Counted from the first letter of the stretch, positions 13,610 through 27,059 are shown. The stretch: 64,000 nt of DNA from Anastatus disparis (GCA_017163975.1 JAFFSR010000082.1:1105001-1169000); one strand, 5' to 3'. The notes: generated by a model from the letters alone, not told the origin. A program made the numbers and translations.

Positions 13610-14756
13610 AAAAATAATAATTTTATTTGATGAACGGTTGTATAAATATTATATATTTATAATCGTATAACTAAATTTATAAAATTGAAATCGTATTCAG
13701 TTATCATTCAGAGAATGAGGTATTTAAATTAGTTTTCATAAAAATATATTATTTAAAAAGTTACTAGTTAACAATTTTTTATAAATAACATACATTTAAC
13801 CTTAATTACATTTTCATTTGTACACGTGTTCATATTTAAATGAAATGTGATTTATATAAAAATTGTTAGCAATTCATTTCATTAAAGCAATAATATTTTT
13901 AATAAGAGAAAGAATAATTTCTAAAGAATATCAAATTACCCCATTTGAAAAATTATAATTATATGATATAAAAATATTTTTTTTAATATCGTTTGAACAT
14001 AAATTTTATGAAATACAATTTAAAAAAATTATTTATTAGATGTTAAATTTTTTTAATAGTCAATTATAAAGATAGGACAATATATAAAATATAAATAAAT
14101 GTTTCTGATTATGTCTATAATTATGCATTTATATGTAGGAACTGTCTAGATAGAAGTAGAATTCCCCCTAAAAAAGTAAACATTTCAAAAGAAAATTTAC
14201 TTATTATTTGCGAAACATTTATTATGAATGCGGAAAAAAATAATATTCTGTAATATCACTCTATAATTTGTATTAAATATGATACAAATCTTTGAAAGTA
14301 CAATTATTTCATTATGTTAAATTCGTCGTCAAAGTTTGATAATATTTTACTATAAGAAGATAAAAAAATAAACTGTCTTTCCATTCTATTACTGAATTTC
14401 CATAAAAGGAATGTATTAACTTGTAGAATGTCTCGTGATGATTATTTATTTGAATTTTTTCTATAAAGTTTTTTTAAAATTTTTTCTGAAAGAAATCCAC
14501 TAAAATATTAGACATATAAAGTTGTAATAAAAACTTTCAATGTATCGTATTTTAAATTTAGGTCTATCAAGTTTGATATCTAATTTCCAATCCAAGCTAA
14601 TAAAAAAATAACTAGTCCAAATGATTTTTTATTTTGACAATAATTATTGTATTAATATAGCTTTAGTACGGACAAGTCATTATATTTGTTTAATTTATTA
14701 ATTTGAAAAGATACTGATATAATAAAAAATGCAAAATTCAAGTGATGCAGCTCCAA
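13607..14756. other. AT-rich spacer with a MITE fragment
   Basis: No genes seen. About 14375-14470 resembles the interior of the TTAA MITE at 130-503 (shared GAATTTCC and GATGATTATTT segments), so it is a decayed copy. Confidence 0.5.
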
Positions 14757-15872
14757 CATCCCGTTAATAGAAAAATGGTAACAGATAAATCACATAAATA
14801 TAAAAAAATTTCAGAAAAAGACATTATTATGGACATGCGAGAAACAAAAAAGTAATGATAAATTAGAACTAAGACGTGTTCAAGAAACTTTACGTAAGAA
14901 AAAAGCTTATATGAAAATGAAAAAAGGACAACCAAATAAATATAAACAGAAATTAGAGAATACTAAGATAACAAAATGTCAATTCAAGGAAACAATGAGT
15001 GCTGATAAATTGGAACAAATACGTGCGAATGAGGCTTTACGTAAGAAAGAAGCTCATATAAAAATTAAAGAAAAACAATCAAAAAAATATGAAGAAAAAT
15101 TAGAAAATATTAAGTGTAAACGATTAAAAATTGAAGATAATAATTATAATGAAAATTAGAATAATAATAATCATAATAACAATCATAATATTGTATTAAA
15201 TGAAGTTATTGATAAAACAATAAAGGGCAAAGTAAAAAAAAAAATTAAAGAAATTAAATGAAAAAATATTAACTGAAAAAATTAATTTGAAACTGATTGG
15301 TTGTATGGCAAATATATATTTCGATGAAAATCTCATATCTGAAAATTACATTGGTTCCATGACGAATACATGTATTTATTGTGATGCGCAACATTTTGCT
15401 TTTTAATATACTAAAAGTAACGATTTCTCCAATTTTTGTTATAAAGGTAAAGTAGAATTATTAGAAAATCCACCTTAATCAGAACGATTAATGTTTTGAG
15501 CAACTGAATTTACGGAAGAAAGTATTGATTTTCGACGAAATGTTAGGTTGTACAACAATGCTTTAGCATTCGCAAGTTTTTATGCCAATTTTGATACATT
15601 GCCGGGTGAAGGACCACAAGTTATTAAAATATGTGGACAAATTTACCATAATGTATATGCGTTACATCCTAATAAAGATGAAGCACGTAAATATGGACAA
15701 TTATATATTTTAGATAATGAAATAGCAACGATTGAACGACATAAGTTTAATACAAACTTAACATTATTAAAACATTTAGCTAATTTAATAAGAGATATTA
15801 ACCCTCATGCTAAAGCCTATAAAATGATGCATGGAGCAGGAGAAGAAGATGTGCAAAAATCAATTGTCTTCT
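14757..15872 (+). pseudogene. Helitron protein N-terminal part
   Basis: Several frames together give the N-terminal region. 14757-15159 encodes two rounds of a Lys-rich repeat (segments such as EQIRANEALRKK), as is usual before the Helitron zinc finger. 15300-15440 shows a Cys-rich finger (TNTCIYCDAQHFAF). 15548-15872 holds FASFYANFD and the KICGQIYHNVYALHP segment typical of the domain before Rep. Stops occur at about 15403, 15477 and 15872. Confidence 0.75.
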
Positions 15873-16614
15873 GAAAACTGTTACTATGCCTATTGTCCGC
15901 AATAATAATTTCGATAAAAATAGATATAATCTACCAACCTCTATTGAAGTAGCAAGAGTATACGTTGGAGAAGACGATATGCCTCCTATTGAACGTGATC
16001 TTGTCATTTACCCTAAGTCTGATAAACCAATTAGTATACTAACAATTAGCAAACACACAGATCCTATGACATATTCGCTTATTCATGCTAATGGTGGTTT
16101 CAAATAAATGTTAAATATGAAAAATAAATTTGGGAAATCTAATATGAAAAATTTGCTATTTTATAATTATAGATTTAGTGTTAGAAATGAATTGAATTCA
16201 TTTCTTAATTTAGGAAAATTATCTCAACAGTTCATTGTTGATGCGTTTGTAAAAGTTAAAACCTCCAGATTATATTTCATACGAAAAAACCAAAATGTAT
16301 TAAGAAGTGATTGTTACAAAGTTGTTAAGGACTATTTACATAACAAAAAAGAATTAGATTATTCGAAAATTGGAAAAATGGTAATATTACCATCAAACTT
16401 TACAGGAAGTCCACGATTTTTAGAACAAAATCACATTGATTCAATAACACTTGTAAATTATCATGGTAAACCTGACCTTTTTGTAACTATGACCTGTAAC
16501 CCACATTGGAAAGAAATAACTGAAAACTTGGAAATTTATGAAAATGCAATAGATAGACAAGATATTATAATAAAAGTATGCTATCAAAAAGTAGAAGAAT
16601 TCAAAAATTTAGTA

Positions 16615-17528
16615 ATAATAATATTAAAAATAAAAAAAAAACTTTTTAATGTACTACGTTTTTATAATGAACCAAAAAGTATAAAATAATGTGTAATAAA
16701 ATGAAAAATGAATAATGATTTGAAATAAAAAAAACGTGGGGCGCATGTTTATTATTATGTATTGTATGCGCCCCACGTTTTTTTTATTTCAAATCATTAT
16801 TCATTTTTCATTTTATTACACATTATTTTATACTTTTTGGTTCATTATAAAAACGTAGTACATTAAAAAGTTTTTTTTTTATTTTTAATATTATTTTATA
16901 CTTTTTAGTTCAATTAAAAAACGTGGTAGATTGAAAATTTTTTTTTTATTTAAATATTATCTTATACATTTTGGTATTATTATTATTATTATTATTAATA
17001 TTATTTATCGTGTTGTCCAACAGTGCATATTATATAGCATATATATATTGTTGTCAAGGGACTAAAACGTGTTTCATCTATTTTTTTTAGAGAACACGTA
17101 ATCGCATGGTGAGTTTCCCGCCATTTTGACGATAATGACGCCATTAGAATATATATTTTTAATTATATTATCCAACAATGCGTGCAAAAATATAATATTG
17201 AATATATTAATATATTAATATATCAAAAAAGGATTTTTAAAATTTTCGAAGATGTTTAGACACTAATGTTAAAAGTATATCTATATATAAAATCTTCAAA
17301 TCTTTAATTTTGCCAACATCTCCGTATATGATCGAATATATTAATATATTGTTCGGTAAATATATATATTTTTTTTATAATATTGCATTGTCATCCAGTT
17401 CTGAGCTATATTTAAAATTTCAAGTCTCTAGCTCATTGGGAAGTTAGTTTACAATCGGTTGCAAAATTTGTACCGAACAGACAGACAGACAGACAGACAG
17501 ACACCAAAGCGAGTTAATAAAAACGTAG
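16615..17528. mobile_element. Palindrome-bearing insertion in the Helitron Rep gene
   Basis: About 914 bp separates two halves of the Rep reading frame, with TA (within a shared GTA) on each side. The left third is a near-perfect inverted repeat. The right end has a (CAGA)n run at 17477-17503 followed by TTAATAAAAACGTAG, the inverse of a CTACGTTTTTAT segment at 16654. Because that segment lies 40 bp inside, the left boundary could instead be 16654. There is no ORF. The class is unknown; a TA duplication would fit Tc1/mariner-type MITEs. Confidence 0.6.
16618..16894. repeat. Near-perfect 129-bp inverted repeat
   Basis: Arms of about 129 bp (16618-16746 and 16766-16894) flank a 19-nt spacer, with GCGCAT/ATGCGC at the loop side. 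The near absence of mismatches implies very recent formation or ongoing correction. Partial further copies of a ~67-bp unit of the right arm follow to about 16975. Confidence 0.85.
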
Positions 17529-18150
17529 TAAAAAAGGGAATATTAGGAAAATGTATTGCATATAGTTATGTAATTGAATTTCAAAAACGAGGATTACCAC
17601 ATATGCATATGTTGTTATTCTTAGATAAAAATGATAAATTTGACATTCCCGAAAAAGTTGATAAAATAATAAGTGCAGAAATCCCAAATAGAGATATTTA
17701 TTCAAAATTATATAGTATTGTTAAAGAATTTATGATACACGGTCCCTGTGGTATACAAAATATAAATTGTCCGTGTATGGATAAAAATACGAAACAATGT
17801 ACGAAAAATTTTCCAAAAAAATTTAATAATACAACAACATTTAAATCAGATGGGTATCCACTATACAAACGCAAAAATGATGGCGTCGAAATTATTTTTA
17901 AAAATAAATTTACAGAAAGAATTGCAGATAATGGATTCGTTGTTCCTTATAATCCTCACTTACTATTGAAATTTAATGCACGTATAAACGTAGAAGTTTG
18001 TTCCACTGTACATTGCATTAAATATTTATTCAAATACTGTTATGAAGGTTATGATTGTGCATATATTAAAATACATCAAGTAAATGTTGATTTTAGATCA
18101 GAAAATAAAGACACTTTTGGAAATGTCAATATTTATGTCCACCTGAAGCA

Positions 18151-20145
18151 ATGCACAGATTATTAGAATATCCTTTACATGTTATTCCACATACTATAAA
18201 ACGTCTAAGCGCTCATGAAGAGAATCAACAAAACGTATTTTTTAAAGAAGGAAAAGAAGAAATGATCATGCAAAAAAATGTTGGAACAACATTAACAGCA
18301 TATTTTAAATTGAATAGAAAAGATTTTGAAGCACGAAATTACTTATATTCAGAAATACCAAATTTTTGTGAAAATTTGGTATTTAAAAATGATGTGATGT
18401 ACAATTCGTTTTATGAGGCAGCTAAGGCAAAAAAATTAATTAATGAAGATAAAGAATGAGATAGATGCTTGAAAGAAGCATCTTCAACAGAATTCCCTTA
18501 TGCTCTTTGTGAATTATTTGCTTTTATTTGCGTTTTTCAGAATCCTATAAGTGCACGAGATTTATATGAAAAATATAAAGATAAATTTTACCACCCTAAA
18601 TATAAAAAAAATGTTGGTGAAAATCTTGCATTGAATGGTATTAAAAATAATTTACAATTCAATAGATTTTCATTAAACGATTTTAATTTACCTAACATAA
18701 ACACATTTATAGAAATAGCTAATAATGAAACAATTTTAAATCATAATAATTATAGTCTTAATGAATTAGAAATGAAAATCAATTCTTTAAATAATAAACA
18801 AAAGCAAATATTCGACTCTACACTAAAAAGTTTAAACAACCAAAGTAAAGAAAAATATATTTTTATAGATGGACCGGGTGGAAGTGGAAAAATATATTTA
18901 CTTAACGTTTTAATGGCTTATTTTAAATATCATTCCATACATTATTTATGTGTAGCTTTGACAGGTATAGCAGCGAATTCATTAGTCGATGGAAAAACCG
19001 TGCATACAACATTTAAACTAACGTTAAATATAACAGATTGTACAACTTGTAATGTTAAGTCTAATTCTGCAGAAGGCAAACAATTAAAGGAAACACAAAT
19101 AATTATTTGGGATGAAATATCGATGACTTCAAAATTTGCTTTTGAAGCGTTTGATCGTCTTTTTTAAGATTTATGCAATGTAAACCAACCCTTCGGTGGT
19201 AAAACTGTAATTATATCAGGAGATTTCAGGCAAACATTACCAATTCTACGACATGGTAGCCGTATGAACGTTATTGAAAATTCAGTTAAATTTAGTTTAT
19301 TATGGCAAAATTATAAGTAAATGAAGTTAAATGAAAAAATGCAAGTTTCGGATAATGATAATAATTTTAAACGATGGTTATTAGACATCGAAGAAGAAAA
19401 ACGCCGCGATGTTTTTGAAGATAATAATAAAGTAAGTGCTATACTAGATAATTTTATCATTAAAAAAAATCTTGTCGAAGAAATATTCGGAAAAACAATC
19501 AAAATAGACAATACGAATATAACGGAAAAAGTTATTTTGGCTCCTAAAAATAATGATGTTACTGGAATCAATAATAATGTTTTGAATTCAATGGAAGGAA
19601 ACCATGTTGAATATTTGAGTATTGATACTGCTGAAGATGATAACAAAGAAAATTTAGATATTATGTTACCTACAGAATTTTTAATAAAATAACTCCTAAT
19701 GGACTTCCACCACTTAAATTACATTTAAAAGTAGGGGCTATCATTATACTTTTAGGAAAAATTAAAATGTCAATGAGGGACTTTGTAATGGAACAAGGTT
19801 GATAGTAAAAAAATGCTTAAATATTCCATTCAAGTGGAATTAGCAACTGGTCAATACAAAGATAAATGAGTTTTTCTTCCAAGAATAAATTTATCTCCAT
19901 CTACGGAAGAAATTCCATTCAATATGCAACGAAAACAGTTTCCTATTAGATGAGGATTCGCAATGACTATTAATAAATCACAAGGACAATTTTATGAAAA
20001 AGTTGGTGTTTATTAGCCGTCACCAGTTTTCAGTCATGGGCTTTTATATGTCGCTATTTCAAGGACGAAATTCAAAAGGAGGACAAGTGCTGTTAAGTCA
20101 GCTGCATGTGGAGATGCGTTATTAGATTTGCAATGTCTAGTCTAA
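18151..20145 (+). pseudogene. Helitron Pif1-like helicase part
   Basis: 18151-18459 and 18469-19167 share a frame across an in-frame TGA at 18457. The helicase shows Walker A GPGGSGK, an ALTGIAANSL motif and Walker B IIWDEISM. After a TAA at 19165 the frame goes on (VIISGDFRQTLPILRHG, motif III), then 19321-19692 and the C-terminal ATMTINKSQGQ and SHGLLYVAISRTK motifs to about 20100. Pif1-type helicases unwind DNA during Helitron transposition. Walker A is followed by I where T/S is usual. At least four stops and frameshifts make it non-functional. Confidence 0.85.
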
Positions 20146-20289
20146 GAATAAGACGTTGAAACATTGCATTTAAAATAAGGAAAAATATTTCAGCGTCTGG
20201 AGCGGAGCCTGTATAAAACATTATAATGATACGCTCCAGTAAAAAATCCGATGTAAAAGGATACAGGCTTGGATGAAACACTACGTTAG

Positions 20290-23200
20290 AAAACATATTA
20301 ACCAAAAAAATGTAGGAATCAAAAAAATATGAAGCCCAAGAAAATAAAAGGCTCAAAAAATATAGAGACCGGAAAAATATTGGGCCCAAAAAAGTATTAA
20401 GTCCAAAAAATTATAAGGCCCAAGAAAATATAAGGCTCAATAAAATAAAAGGCCCAAAAGAATTTAAGGCCCAAAAAAGAATAAAGCCCAAGAAATATAA
20501 AAACCGAAAAAATATTGGGCCCAAAAAAATATTAAGTCCAAAAAATTATAAGGCCCAAAAAATATAAGGCCCAAGAGAGTATAAGGCTCAATAAAATATG
20601 AGACTCAATAAAATATAAGGCCCAAAAAAAATAAGGCCCAAAAAATATAGAGACCGAAAAAATATTGGGCCCAAAAAAATATTGAGTCCAAAAAATTATA
20701 AGGCCCAAGAAAATAGAAGGCCCAAGAAATGATTTGGGTCATTATAATATAAGGCCCAAAAGAAATTAAGGCCCAAAAAATATAGAGGCCAAGGAAATAT
20801 TGGGCCCGGAAAAAATCAAGGCCCAAGAAAATATAAGGCCCAAAAAATATAGAGACCGAAAATATATTAGGCCCAAAGAAATATAAGGCCTAAGAAAGTA
20901 TAAGGCTCAATAAAATATAAGGCCTAAAAAATATAGAGGCCGGAGAATTATTAGGCCCAAAAAAATTTTAGTCCCAAAAAATTATAATGCTCAAGAAAGT
21001 ATTAGGCTCAATAAAATATAAGGCTCAAAAAATATAGAGACCGAAAAAATATTGGGCCCAAAAAAATATTGAGTCCAGAAAATTATAAGGCCCAAAAAAA
21101 TATAAGGCCCTAAAAGTATAAGACTCAATAAAATATGAGGCTCAATAGAATATAAGGCGCAAAAAACAATAAGGCCCAAAAAATATAGAGAACGAAAAAA
21201 TATTGGGCCGAAAAAAATATTAAGTCCAAAAAATTATAAAGCCCAAAAAAATATAAGGCCCAAAAAATTATAAAGCCCAAAAAAATATAAGGCCCAAAAT
21301 AGTATTAGGCTCAATGCAATATAAGGCCCAAAAGAAATAAAGGCCCAAGCAAATATTAGGCCCAAAAAAATAGAGGCCGAGAAAATATTGGGCCCGAAAA
21401 AAATTGTGGCCCAAGAAAATATAAGGCCCAAAAAATATAGGAACCGAAAAAATATTGAGCCCAAAAAAATATTGAGTCCAGAAAATTATAGGGCCCAAAA
21501 AAATATAAGGCCCAAGAAAGTATTAGGCTCAATAAAATATAAGGCCCAAAAAATATAGGAACCGAAAAAATATTGGGCCCAAAAAAATATTGAGTCCAGA
21601 AAATTATAGGGCCCAAAAAAATATAAGGCCCAAGAAAGTATTAGGCTCAATAAAATATAAGGCCCAAAAGAAATTAAGGCCCAAGAAAATATTAGGCCAA
21701 AAAAAATATAGAGGCCGAGAAAATATTGGGCTCGAAAAAAATTGTGGCCCAAGAAAATATAAGGCTCAAAAAATATAGAAACCGAAAAAATATTGGGCCC
21801 AAAAAAATATTGAGTCCAGAAAATTATAAGGCCCAAAAAATATGAGGCTCTAAAAGTATAAGGCTCAATAATATATGAGGCCTATAGAATATGAGGCCCA
21901 AAATACAATAAGGCCCAAAAAATATAGGGACCGAAAAAATATTGGGCCCAAAAAAATATTTAGCCCAGAAAATTATAAGGCCAAAAAAATATAAGGCACA
22001 AGAAATGATTAGGCTCAATATGATATAAGGCCCAAAAGAAATTAAGGCCCAAAAAATATAAAGCCCAAGAAAGTATTAGGCTCAATAAAATTCAAGGTCC
22101 AATAGAAATTAAGGCCCAAAAAATAAAGAGACCAAGAAAACATTGGGCCCAAAAAAAAATTGGGGCCCAAGAAAATATAAGGCCCAAAAAATATAGAGAC
22201 TGGAAAAATATTGGGCCCAACAAAATATTGGGTCCAGAAAATTATGAGGCCAAAAAAATTATAAAGCCCAAGAAAGTATTAGGCTCAATAAAATATAAGG
22301 CCCAAAAGAAATTAAGGCCCAAGAAAATATAAGGCCCAAAAAATATAGAGGCTAAGAAAATATTGGGCCCAAAAAAATATTGAGTCCAGAAAATTATGAG
22401 GCCCAAAAAAATATAAGGCCCAAGAAAGTATAAGGTTCAATAAAATATAAGGCCTAGAAAATATAGAGACAGAAAAAATATTGGGCCCGAAAAAATATTT
22501 AGTCCAAAAAATTATAATGCTCAAGAAAGTATTAGGCTCAATAAAATATAAGGCCCAAAAAATAGAGAAACCAAAAAAATATTGGGCAAAAAAAATATTG
22601 AGTCCAAAAAATTATAGGGCCCAAAAAAATATAAGGATTTTAGAGTATAAGGCTCAATAACATATGAGACTTAATAAAATATAAGGCCCAAAAAAAATAA
22701 GGCCAAAAAATATAGAGACCGAAAAAATATTGGGCCCAAAGAAATATTTAGTCTAAAAAATTATAAGGCCCAAAAAATATAAGGCCCAAGAAAGTATTAG
22801 GCTCAATAAAATATAAGGTCCAAAAGAAATCAAGGCCCAAAAAATATAGAGACCAAGAAAATATTGGGCCTGAAAAAAATTAGGGCCCAAAAAATATAGA
22901 GACCGAAAAAATATTGGGCCCAAAAAAATATTGAGTCCAGAAATTTATAAGGACCAAAAAAAATATAAGGCCCAAGAAAGTATAAGGCTCAATAAAATAT
23001 AAGGCCTAAAAAATATAGAGACCGTAAAATTATTGGGCCCAAAAAAATATCAGGTCCAAAAAATTATAATGCTCAAGCTTTCTTAAAGTATTAGGCTCAA
23101 TAAAATAGAAGGCCCAAAAAATATGGAGACCGAGAAAATATTGGGCCCAAAAAAATATTGAGTCCAAAAAATTACAAGGCCGAAGAAAATTATAATGCCC

Positions 23201-23345
23201 GAGAAAATTATAATGCCCAAGAAAATATAAGGCCCAAGGAAATATGAGGCCCAAGAATATATAAGGGCCAAGAAAATAAAAGACTCAAGAAAATATAAGG
23301 CCCAAGAAAATATAAGGCCCACGAAAATATAAGGCCCAAGAAAGA
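20290..23345. repeat. 3-kb GGCCCA-rich minisatellite
   Basis: A long array of roughly 17-22-bp subunits of the type AAGGCCCAAGAAAATAT, organised in a less regular higher-order unit of about 150-170 bp (recurring ATTGGGCCCAAAAAAATAT and TTGAGTCCA blocks). Many 60-116-aa minus-strand ORFs rich in Phe, Trp, Leu and Tyr are by-products. The array starts about 150 bp after the Helitron helicase. Confidence 0.9.
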
Positions 23346-23352
23346 CACATTT

Positions 23353-23430
23353 AAAAAATGCGGAGAATCGGAGAACCGGAGAACTGGAGAACCGGAGAAC
23401 CGGAGAACCGGAGAAACGGAGAAAAAAGTG
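23353..23430. repeat. 8-bp tandem repeat (CGGAGAAC)n
   Basis: About eight copies of CGGAGAAC with a few substitutions, directly after the GGCCCA array. Confidence 0.85.
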
Positions 23431-23469
23431 GTTTTACTTTAATATAATATAAGATAGTAATAGCAATGT

Positions 23470-23906
23470 ATAGTCCCGTATATAGCTTCAAGGTGTGCTT
23501 GTATTTATAGTATGGTTGATGAGCGCATGGTTGAGAGTAAATGTGTTACTTTTTACTTTCTGATTTGACTTGTTTCATTTTTATTTTATTATATTTTATT
23601 TTAATTTTTATTGTTTCGACTAATAGATATTCATTCGACAGATTTGTTTATTTTTATTTTTATTAATGTTCATGTACGTATTTAATTATTGTAATGATTT
23701 GTGATATCACTCTGAAAAGGTACTTACTTATGTAGTATAATTAGTTTCAGGTAATCGACTGTGATATCATGAGTGCAATATTTACACGTAACGTTACAGT
23801 ATTATTTTATTTTGTATTTTATTATGTATTATATATTATTTTTTCGTATTACATACTTTTTTGTAAACTATTACAAAATAAATATATATCTGTCTATCTA
23901 TCTAAT
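23470..23906 (+). mobile_element. 5'-truncated LINE copy (3' UTR only)
   Basis: Matches the 3' UTR of the LINE at about 7595-8110, in the same orientation. It includes the GTGATATCAC-type stretches and the terminal ACAAAATAAATATATATC followed by a TATC run at 23886-23904. Severe 5' truncation is normal for target-primed reverse transcription. Confidence 0.75.
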
Positions 23907-24827
23907 TGAAAAGAAAAACGTCCATTTTGGTTGAAAATTGGGGAAGTTATGGCCGAAAAACGGTTTTTGACGTTTTATCGAATTCTAAGCTTTAAAATCG
24001 TTATTTGGAGGTAAAACTTTCTAGATCCACGTTTCATTTATGCCAAGGAAAGGTTTTTTTTTTGAAAGGGTTTGCCGCCGGGGCCGATTTAATATTGTTA
24101 CCCTGCTATGCCCTTTGATTTATTTATTTAATTTTTAGAATTTCATAAAGTTCATGAAAAATTGTTCATGTCAGATTTAAGTCATTTAGTTTTATTTTAT
24201 TATTTCAAAATTGATTTTTTTGACTCAAATCCTTTTTCCCAATAGCCCCTCAATTAAAAAACGCTGCCAAGTGCTTTAGTGCAATGCTTTCTCAGAGAGC
24301 CCATCAAGTGAGAGTAATCTCATTTTATTTTCAAATGTGATTTTAATGTAAAACATAATTTCTATTCCAGAAAAATTAAGAAGGGAAAGAAAGAGTGAGA
24401 GTGAGAAAGTGATTAGGAAATAGGAAGAGTGAAAGAGAGTCATATATAGAAACAGTGTAAAAATGAGTATCGGGGTAAGATAGAAGAAAAGAAAGGAAGT
24501 TAGGGAGAAAGAAAAGAGTCAGTGAGAGTATTAGATAAAAAATCAGAAGTGATTGAAAATCTACTCTAAGAAAATTATTATTCGAAAACTTTTTTGATAA
24601 AGACTGTAACGAGTAACTTGTATACAAATTTTAGAGCAAATCTATCGAGTAATTTACGTTAAATAGATAAAAAATAAAAAAATAAAATTTATTCCAAAAT
24701 TTTAAATATTATATAAAATTGAAACTACATTAAGAAAACCCATTTTCAATAGCTTCTCGCCAAGCTAGACAAGAAAAATAGATTGTATGTGAAATTTGAA
24801 GCAAATTTATCGAGTAGTTTGTGACGT
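23907..24827. other. Spacer without recognisable genes
   Basis: AT-rich DNA with a purine-rich stretch near 24370-24530 (GAAAGAGTGAGAG-like). No coding signal seen. Confidence 0.5.
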
Positions 24828-25199
24828 CCCTGTTAAAAAAAATCAGGTGAGAAATTACCTGATTTCTCAGGTGATTTATCATGCCAAAATCTCATGTAAT
24901 GATTTTTTTTTATTTCACACGTTTGAAACCATACTTAGTCAATTGAGAACTATTTTTGAAAATTTTTTAAAATTTGAACTTAGAAAATTTTTTGTAAAAT
25001 TAATCAACATTTTTCTAAGTCCAAATTCTTTAAAAAATTTTCTAAGTTCAAAATTTTCAAAAATTTTCAAAAATAGTTTTCAATTGATTAAGTATGGTTT
25101 CAAACGTGTGAAAACTGAAAAAAATCATCACATGAGATTTTGGCATGATAAATCACCTGAGAAATCAGGTGATTTCTCACCTGACTTTTTTTGGTAGGG
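24828..25199. mobile_element. Palindromic MITE (CCCT...AAAAAAARTCAGGTGA ends)
   Basis: About 370 bp. Arms starting CCCTGTTAAAAAAAATCAGG and ending CCTGACTTTTTTTGGTAGGG pair along most of their length, including an ATTTATCATGCCAAAATCTC segment. A second member of the family interrupts the Polinton A integrase at 38614-38949. The 133-aa ORF inside is a by-product of the palindrome. Confidence 0.8.
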
Positions 25200-27059
25200 G
25201 TGGCACTTTCACGCCACAATAATTTTTTCTGTTTTTATTAATTTAAAACGATTCTCTATTATAAAACCTGTTAAATAAAAAAAAACATACATAATTCCCC
25301 GAGCATGTGAATTCCGAAAATCATAATCACCACACTCGTGACAGCAGCCAAGGCCACCGTAAGGGACCAACAGAGAAATAATTCTGTTGTGTTCTTGTTT
25401 TGGGTGCTGAGCCCTGGATGTACACAGCTGATCACATGGTCTATTGCCAAATAGCCATGTATGTTGGACTACCGGCTGACGGCATTGACGAAGAAACAAC
25501 TATGCACACACAATCAGCAAGTAGCGCGACCGATACCTGCTAGCAGAAGACGGTCATACCACTTCTAGGAAGCAGCAAAGCAGTTTCAACGTCGCAAAAA
25601 GGACGAACACGTGCTCGTGCGAACATATTATTGTGGCGCTCGCGTAGTATCAACGAATATAGACGCTTATAGAAGAGTACTTCTGGGTTAACTTTGGGGG
25701 CCAGCTTTTGGAGGACACTTTAACATTACGTGTATATCTATATATATGAAAACATCAATATATATAGATATAGAAATACATGGCATTTTAGTAGCGCCAC
25801 CACGTGGCTAAAGGACATAAGCTTTAGATTTTGAGCCCCTGTCCGCTCATTTAAAGTACGCTTCTATAAGCGTCTATCTTCGTTGGTAGTATGGGCAGAA
25901 GAAAGAGAGAGATAGAGAGACAGAAAGATAAAGATGTAATAAGCGAAGTAAAGTCGATAAAGTAGGATAGATACGCGTACGGTAAAAAGAGATTAGATAG
26001 ATGAAAAACTAAATGATATTAGCAAAAGGGGGAAACAATGCGTAGCATAGCGTAGGCGTAGATATAACTTAGAGGGCGCTCGCGTACTACTAAGATTCGA
26101 ACTTGAAGTCAAATAATAAATTTCTTTTTCAATCTGTTTTCTCTTAATTTTACAAGTGGCGCTACTGTACTTTAAAGGATATTTTTTTTATTTATTCTAA
26201 AGATTTGTACTAACGTGAATTAATTGAATACGGATGAAATGTCAATTAAAAAAAGTGACTTGGTAAATTAAGTGTTAGAAAATTAGATGCATTTTAAAAG
26301 TAGAATTTTTAATAACTGTATAAATAATTAATAATACTTAACATATCATTAGTATTCAATTAAATCACACGCCCAGAGGGCGTAATAAGCGAAACTTAAA
26401 AATACTACACGAATAACAAGAAATAAAATGTAAATTTGACTAGCTTGTAGTAAAACTACACTAGTGTAGATAGAATAAAATGATGAAAAGAACTTGATTT
26501 GATAAGAGAGTCGTTAGATAGAAAAAGATAGTAGATAGGATGTAACGAGAGTAACAGAGAGAGCAATAGGGAAGGAGAAGCAGCCGACGCTCATCGTTCA
26601 TTTTTTCTTCTTCTTCATGCCTCATTGTCGTTTCGGTCGTTGTAGAAGCTAGTTGATTTTTTATTTTGTTTTAATTGTAATTTAGATTCCCGGTTGATCA
26701 TTAGTAGCGTACAATGCCTTATATTCACTTTGTATTATCAATTGTTAAAGTTAGATTTTGTTGGTTTCTTTTGTTAAAGTTAGATTTTGTTTTTCTCTTT
26801 TGTTAATTCATTATAAAGAGTTATATTTTTGCTATAAATTTCTTTCCCTCTTTTCTTCTCTTCCACGATATATTTTAATTCTTATCCGCTTTTTGCTGCG
26901 TGAGAAGGAGACTATCTTCATCCATTGACCACCAAGTATCAGGGCGGCCATTGTATTACGGTAGATAGCGTATCAAAGGGAAGAAAAAGGAAAAGAGTAT
27001 GAAGAAAATCGTCGAGGTATATTTATTTTAATGATTAAATTACAAATTTCCTTTTCTCT

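Larger units (their letters stand above)
15886..18166 (+). pseudogene. Helitron-like N and HUH Rep domains, split by an insertion
   Basis: 15886-16614 encodes the Helitron-like N domain (SRLYFIRKNQNVLR, then KPDLFVTMTCNPHW). After the insertion the frame resumes at 17531 with VIEFQKRGLPHMHMLLFL, which holds the HUH metal-binding motif (HMHM). A Cys-rich FMIHGPCG region follows, then FKYCYEGYD. HUH Rep proteins nick DNA during rolling-circle transposition. The reading frame before and after the insertion is compatible across a duplicated GTA codon (16612-16614 and 17528-17530). A stop at 16107 and a frameshift near 18150 show it is dead. Confidence 0.8.
14757..20145 (+). mobile_element. Decayed Helitron (Rep-helicase element)
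   Basis: Fragments on the plus strand line up in the order of a Helitron protein: Lys-rich N-terminal repeats, zinc-finger region, Helitron-like N domain, HUH Rep domain, Pif1-type helicase. Stops and frameshifts occur throughout, and an insertion at about 16615-17528 splits the Rep part. The termini (5' TC, 3' hairpin and CTRR) could not be fixed with confidence. Confidence 0.85.

Noticed and set aside
16641..16660. Reading the sequence just before 16654 as Helitron Rep coding DNA, making the insertion 16654-17528
   Set aside because: The same bases are part of the palindrome arm, so the boundary at 16615 is preferred, though the alternative also keeps frame.
20093..23322. Many minus-strand ORFs rich in Phe, Trp and Leu that look like membrane proteins
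   Set aside because: They follow the GGCCCA minisatellite period and have no conserved non-repeat part.
24796..25197. 133-aa plus-strand ORF
   Set aside because: Lies on a palindromic MITE; composition comes from the AAATTTT-rich arms.
25209..25499. 96-aa minus-strand ORF with several Cys residues
   Set aside because: No recognisable domain, no promoter or splice support; could be chance in a GC-richer patch.
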